From: Synergistaceae bacterium | GTDB lineage: Bacteria; Synergistota; Synergistia; Synergistales; Thermovirgaceae | Assembly: GCA_012729145.1 (NCBI GenBank) | Contig: JAAYDT010000040.1 | Location: 1-33,197, forward strand | DNA length: 33,197 nucleotides | Reading direction: 5' to 3' | Shown: piece by piece, positions 30,121-33,197 of the stretch | How the letters are laid out: each line of letters begins with the position of its first letter | How positions within the stretch are numbered: the stretch's first letter is position 1 | Notes under the pieces: generated by a model | Databases searched by the model: none | Seen by the model: the letters and a program-made list of their open reading frames with translations, nothing else | What the model was told of the DNA's origin: nothing | Position numbers and translations under genes: made by a program

Positions 30121-30140
30121 GTGAACAGTTGACTGTTCAC
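30121..30140. repeat. Near-perfect 20-bp palindrome upstream of the DEAD-box promoter
   Basis: GTGAACAGT (30121-30129) and ACTGTTCAC (30132-30140) are complementary around a 2-base centre. It lies 24 bases upstream of the TTGACA box. It fits a dimeric regulator site or could belong to the GTGAAC-type repeat words seen also near 15347-15359. Confidence 0.7.
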
Positions 30141-30163
30141 GCAGTGCATGCTTTGGTTCCTGC

Positions 30164-30191
30164 TTGACATTTGACAGCCGATAACGATAAT
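30164..30191 (+). promoter_or_regulatory. Strong sigma70-type promoter of the DEAD-box gene
   Basis: TTGACA (30164-30169, perfect) and GATAAT (30186-30191, five of six) are 16 bases apart. Transcription would start near 30198, giving a leader of about 90 nt before the ATG at 30288. A second TTGACA lies at 30171-30176 without a suitably spaced -10. Confidence 0.75.
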
Positions 30192-30221
30192 AGTCGCATT
30201 GCCGTGAAGGGATTACACGAG

Positions 30222-30252
30222 GTGGCGCCCCATGGTGGGCGCCGCTTTTTTT
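30222..30252 (+). terminator. Intrinsic terminator inside the DEAD-box gene leader (candidate attenuator)
   Basis: A stem of 7 perfect base pairs, GGCGCCC (30224-30230) with GGGCGCC (30237-30243), extended by a G-T and a G-C pair, is followed by seven T (30246-30252). It lies downstream of the promoter and upstream of the ribosome binding site (AGGAGGA, 30271-30277), so transcripts must pass it to reach the coding region. Confidence 0.85.
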
Positions 30253-30287
30253 GCGTCCTTTCCCAAATACAGGAGGAATTTGCTTTT

Positions 30288-31994
30288 ATGGAACAGACCG
30301 CAACAATGGAAATAACGGAACAGGAAAGAAAGACCTTTGGAGGTTTCGGCCTCCGGAAGGAATTGCTCAAGGCCCTTGATGACAGGGGATTCATCGAACC
30401 GACCCCGGTCCAGGAAGCTGTTCTGGGCCAGGATAACCTCAATGCCGACCTTATCGTGAGGGCAAGGACTGGCTCTGGAAAGACCCTTGCCTTCCTTCTC
30501 CCGCTTATGAGCGATGACAACCTGGACCCATCAAGACCTGGCGTAGTTGTGATATCTCCCACCCGGGAGCTGGCGCTGCAGATCTCCCGTGAAGCCGCAT
30601 GGGTATCCAGGGGGATCAACTGTCCCTGTACATCCCTTGTGGGTGGCATGGACATGTCCAGCCAGATCAGGGATCTCAGGAGAGGCGTCGCCCTTGTCAT
30701 AGGGACTCCGGGAAGGATCCTGGACCATGTCCGAAGGGGCACTCTCTGTATGGACTCGGTTCACACCGTAGTCCTTGACGAGGGCGACCACATGCTTGAC
30801 ATGGGTTTCCGCGACGAGCTTGAAGGCATACTTGACGGCGCTTCCGGAAGGAAGAGGACGTGGCTCTTTTCGGCCACAATGCCTCCAGCAGTCCGGGCCC
30901 TTTCCCGCAAATACCTTTCGGACCCAAGAATGATCTCGCTTGTGGACGAGGGCGCCCAGCACGAGGACATCATCCATACGGTCTATACGACCCCGAAGAA
31001 CCGGCAGATGGACGGGCTCGTGAACGTACTGCTATGGGAGAATTCCTCAAAAGGTCTTGTATTCTGCCACACCAGGGCCGAGACGATCGAGGTGGCCAAC
31101 CGGCTTACCCAGGAGAAATTCAGCTCCTGCTGCCTCCACGGGGATATGAGCCAGAGGGAGAGAAACCACGCCCTCTCGATGTTCGTATCTGGCAGGGTGT
31201 CTCATCTCGTTGCCACAAACGTCGCCGCCAGGGGGCTGGACATTCCCGAGGTGGAGCATGTATTCCAGTTCGGGCTTCCCTCAGACGCCGAGACCTTCAT
31301 ACACCGCAGCGGAAGGACGGGCAGGGCGGGCAACGAGGGGCGCGATATCCTTGTCCTAACCATGGCCGAGGCCTACAAGCTGAAGGGAATGCTCAGGAAC
31401 ACCAATATCTCGCTTAACTGGATGCCCGTACCGGATTCGCAGGCTATTAGGGCAAGACAGAGGGCGAGGTACGAGGAGAAGATTTTCAGTGTGTGCTCCG
31501 ACGGTCTGTGTGATACGGGAGAGTGGGCGGAAAGCCTTCTCGAGAGGAGCGATCCTGTGCAGCTGGTCACCAATTTGCTCCGGATAGCGGAAAAGAGCAT
31601 CCGCTCAGGATATTCCCTTAAGGCTGACATGGAAAGGGAACGTGAGCAATCAGCTTCCCGAAGGACGAAGTCAGTTCCGGAAAGGGGCGGGAAGAGACCC
31701 ATGGGCCGCAGGAGCAGGGGTACTCTTGTCCGGCTTGCAGTCAAGGACGCTGCTGACTGGAATGCCGGGAAGGTCCTCCGTACGGTCTGCTCCGCCCTTG
31801 ACGTGAGCAGCGGCGATGTTGCCGAGATAATTCTCGGCAAGGACAAGGTAATGGTGGAGCTTTTGCCCAAAGCCCTTGAAAAGTACAACCGAAACCCCGA
31901 AAGGCTGTCAGGGTCGGCCCTTTCAAGGATCGCCTCATCGGGCCGCCGGAGGCAGGAACCCAAAAGGGATCCCGCCAGGTCAAGGACCGCCTGA
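30288..31994 (+). CDS. DEAD-box RNA helicase with DbpA-type RNA-binding domain
   Basis: The 568-residue protein has the helicase motifs: Q motif region (G-F-I-E-P-T-P-V-Q), motif I T-G-S-G-K-T (61-66), motif Ia P-T-R-E-L-A-L-Q, motif Ib T-P-G-R, motif II D164-E-G-D167, motif III S-A-T, and T-N-V-A-A-R-G-L-D-I-P and H-R-S-G-R-T-G-R-A-G. The last segment (about 475-545) is a DbpA/CsdA-type RNA-binding domain. Motif II is DEGD in place of DEAD. ATG 30288 has AGGAGGA 10 bases upstream; a frame extending back to 30171 crosses the terminator and is rejected. Such helicases act in ribosome assembly or RNA decay, often at low temperature. A 12-bp stem terminator follows. Confidence 0.93.
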   Translation: MEQTATMEITEQERKTFGGFGLRKELLKALDDRGFIEPTPVQEAVLGQDNLNADLIVRARTGSGKTLAFLLPLMSDDNLDPSRPGVVVISPTRELALQISREAAWVSRGINCPCTSLVGGMDMSSQIRDLRRGVALVIGTPGRILDHVRRGTLCMDSVHTVVLDEGDHMLDMGFRDELEGILDGASGRKRTWLFSATMPPAVRALSRKYLSDPRMISLVDEGAQHEDIIHTVYTTPKNRQMDGLVNVLLWENSSKGLVFCHTRAETIEVANRLTQEKFSSCCLHGDMSQRERNHALSMFVSGRVSHLVATNVAARGLDIPEVEHVFQFGLPSDAETFIHRSGRTGRAGNEGRDILVLTMAEAYKLKGMLRNTNISLNWMPVPDSQAIRARQRARYEEKIFSVCSDGLCDTGEWAESLLERSDPVQLVTNLLRIAEKSIRSGYSLKADMEREREQSASRRTKSVPERGGKRPMGRRSRGTLVRLAVKDAADWNAGKVLRTVCSALDVSSGDVAEIILGKDKVMVELLPKALEKYNRNPERLSGSALSRIASSGRRRQEPKRDPARSRTA

Positions 31995-32003
31995 TAAAAA
32001 CAC

Positions 32004-32041
32004 AGAAGGAGGCCCCGGGTATCGCGGGCCTCCTTCTTTTT
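32004..32041. terminator. Intrinsic terminator of the DEAD-box gene, partly bidirectional
   Basis: A 12-bp perfect stem AGAAGGAGGCCC (32004-32015) / GGGCCTCCTTCT (32026-32037) is followed by TTTTT on the plus strand. On the minus strand a shorter T-rich tract (TGTGTTTTTATC) follows, so it may also end the convergent carbamate kinase transcript. Confidence 0.92.
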
Positions 32042-32054
32042 CTGGTCCCAACGG

Positions 32055-33014
32055 CTACGCCATGGTTACTATGGTGCCTTCTTTCCCCTCCAGGGCGTCA
32101 ACAGCCTTGTAAAGCGATGTGATGATGGCCTTCTTGCCAGGATAGGTCCGGGCGAACTTGACGGCTGCAAGGACTTTGGGGAGCATGCTTCCCGGGGCGA
32201 AATGCCCCTCCTCCATGTATCTTATCGCCTCCGGAACGGTCATGTGGTCCAAAAACTGCTGATTGGGTTTCTTGAAGTTAAGACAGACCTTGTCTATCTC
32301 GGTGAGGATCAGGAGTATGTCGGCCTCGATGTCCTGGGCGAGCTTCTCTGCTGCAAGGTCCTTGTCGATGACGGCCGCCACGCCGGTAAGGGAACCGTCC
32401 ATGTTCTCAATCACAGGGATCCCTCCACCGCCGGCGGTTATTACGATGGTGGTATCCCAAAGGCGTTTGACCGCTGATATTTCCACTATCCTCTTGGGCT
32501 CGGGCGAGGGGACCACCCTTCTCCAGCCCCGGCCGGCATCCTCCTTCATTACGTAACCCTTTTCTTCGGCTATCTTCTTTGCCTCTTCCCCGGAATAGAA
32601 CTGTCCTATGGGTTTGGTGGGGTTCTTGAAGGCAGGGTCCTTGGGGTCCACCACTACCTGGGTCACCAGCGTAACTACGGGGAGGTTCCGGTTCCGGTTC
32701 CTGAGAGCGTCCCTAAGGGCCTGCTGGATGTGGTAGCCTATGTACCCCTGGCTCATGGATCCACATACGTCAAAGGGCATGGCAGGTGTCTGTTCGTTTA
32801 CTTTCGAGGCTATCTCCTGGGAAAGGACTATTCTCCCCACCTGTGGTCCGTTGCCGTGAACAATGGCCATCTCGTAATTTCTGCAGCTTATCTCTGCCAG
32901 GTATTCAGCTGTCCTTCTCACTACCTCGAGCTGAGCTTCGGCCGTTGGAGGCGTTCCGGCCTCCTGAAGTGCGTTGCCGCCCAAAGCTATAACGACCTTG
33001 GTTGGACGATCCAT
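32055..33014 (-). CDS. arcC: Carbamate kinase
   Basis: The 319-residue protein matches the carbamate kinase family over its whole length: V-V-I-A-L-G-G-N-A-L (residues 7-16), V-H-G-N-G-P-Q-V-G (53-61), an E-D-A-G-R-G-W-R-R-V-V-P-S-P-E-P (about 158-173) nucleotide and carbamate region and a T-A-G-G-G-G-I-P-V-I motif near 193. It transfers phosphate from carbamoyl phosphate to ADP, making ATP, ammonia and CO2, and is cytosolic. ATG 33014 has AAGGAGAG 6 bases upstream. No arginine deiminase or ornithine carbamoyltransferase gene lies beside it within the window, so the source of carbamoyl phosphate is not shown. It fits amino-acid fermentation. Confidence 0.96.
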   Translation of the reverse strand: MDRPTKVVIALGGNALQEAGTPPTAEAQLEVVRRTAEYLAEISCRNYEMAIVHGNGPQVGRIVLSQEIASKVNEQTPAMPFDVCGSMSQGYIGYHIQQALRDALRNRNRNLPVVTLVTQVVVDPKDPAFKNPTKPIGQFYSGEEAKKIAEEKGYVMKEDAGRGWRRVVPSPEPKRIVEISAVKRLWDTTIVITAGGGGIPVIENMDGSLTGVAAVIDKDLAAEKLAQDIEADILLILTEIDKVCLNFKKPNQQFLDHMTVPEAIRYMEEGHFAPGSMLPKVLAAVKFARTYPGKKAIITSLYKAVDALEGKEGTIVTMA

Positions 33015-33055
33015 AGTTTTCTCTCCTTATCCTCAAAGGGATATTTACGGAGAGA

Positions 33056-33085
33056 ATTTTAAACCTTTCATTCAAGAAAGTTCAA
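33056..33085 (-). promoter_or_regulatory. Promoter of the carbamate kinase gene
   Basis: On the minus strand TTGAAC (33085-33080) and TAAAAT (33061-33056) are 18 bases apart, with four and five consensus matches. A transcript would start near 33049, 35 bases before the ATG. Confidence 0.5.
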
Positions 33086-33182
33086 CTATCGGCAAAAGAA
33101 GGATATATACCTATAAAGAAAATAGGTAGATCTCATGATGTTCCTATACTCTTGCCGGGTATACTCCAATTAAAAGAAAAAA

Positions 33183-33197
33183 GGGGGTTCCAAAATG
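33183..33197 (+). CDS. Ribosome binding site and first codon of a gene cut by the window end
   Basis: GGGGG (33183-33187) is followed after 7 bases by ATG at 33195-33197, the last three bases of the window. It is the most likely start of a plus-strand gene that continues beyond. Two TATACT boxes (33145-33150, 33160-33165) upstream could be its -10 elements. The product cannot be known. Confidence 0.4.

Noticed and set aside
33108-33128. Inverted repeat ACCTAT/ATAGGT as an operator
   Set aside because: Only six base pairs in an AT-rich interval, which is easily found by chance.

Overview
The window is a dense, bacterial-type chromosomal segment of fairly high GC, with AGG-rich arginine usage, strong GGAGG-type ribosome binding sites and frequent GTG/TTG starts. 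No phage, transposase, tRNA, rRNA or CRISPR array is visible. The gene mix is a UPF0182 membrane protein, carbamate kinase, an Isf-like iron-sulfur flavoprotein, several HD-GYP proteins and a glycine betaine-type ABC transporter. This would fit an anaerobic, amino-acid-fermenting bacterium such as a member of Synergistota; that placement is inference, and no marker gene here proves it.

Layout. Positions 1-153 hold the end of an unknown or SelD/PurM-like gene and its terminator. From 245 to 6050 there is a mixed set in both orientations: a ferritin-like diiron protein, a nucleoside deaminase, a PAS/HD-GYP protein, an MgtC-family membrane protein, a secreted SH3/NlpC-P60 peptidase and a membrane PAS-GAF-GGDEF diguanylate cyclase. 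Positions 6191-9010 encode a large UPF0182 membrane protein. Positions 14735 down to 9142 are one minus-strand operon: a ThDP-dependent decarboxylase-like enzyme, a HisC-type aminotransferase, then ATPase, permease and binding protein of a quaternary-amine ABC transporter. It has a clear sigma70-type promoter (14926-14954) and a leader of about 184 nt. Positions 14955-15398 are a gene-free patch of short, degenerate repeats and hairpins. Positions 20250 down to 15399 are a second minus-strand operon: a 1251-residue array of PAS and GAF domains without an output domain, a NimA-like flavin-binding protein and a DedA membrane protein.

From 20337 to the end: an iron-sulfur flavoprotein divergent from RmuC; a periplasmic-sensor/PAS/HD-GYP protein followed by a universal stress protein; a YgiQ radical SAM protein behind a stand-alone 5'-3' exonuclease; a metallo-beta-lactamase-fold hydrolase; a cytoplasmic PAS-PAS-HD-GYP protein; a DEAD-box RNA helicase whose promoter and start codon are separated by an intrinsic terminator; and carbamate kinase. 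A ribosome binding site and ATG at the very end begin another gene.

Themes. Cyclic-di-GMP signalling dominates: one GGDEF synthase and three HD-GYP phosphodiesterases, each with a different sensor front end, plus the output-less PAS/GAF array. Many promoters here look like extended -10 promoters (TGnTAnAAT) with poor -35 boxes; one is duplicated as a 17-bp direct repeat upstream of the periplasmic-sensor HD-GYP gene. The most notable items are the apparent attenuator of the DEAD-box gene, the decarboxylase/aminotransferase/transporter operon with its long leader, the intergenic repeat patch, and the sensor array without output.
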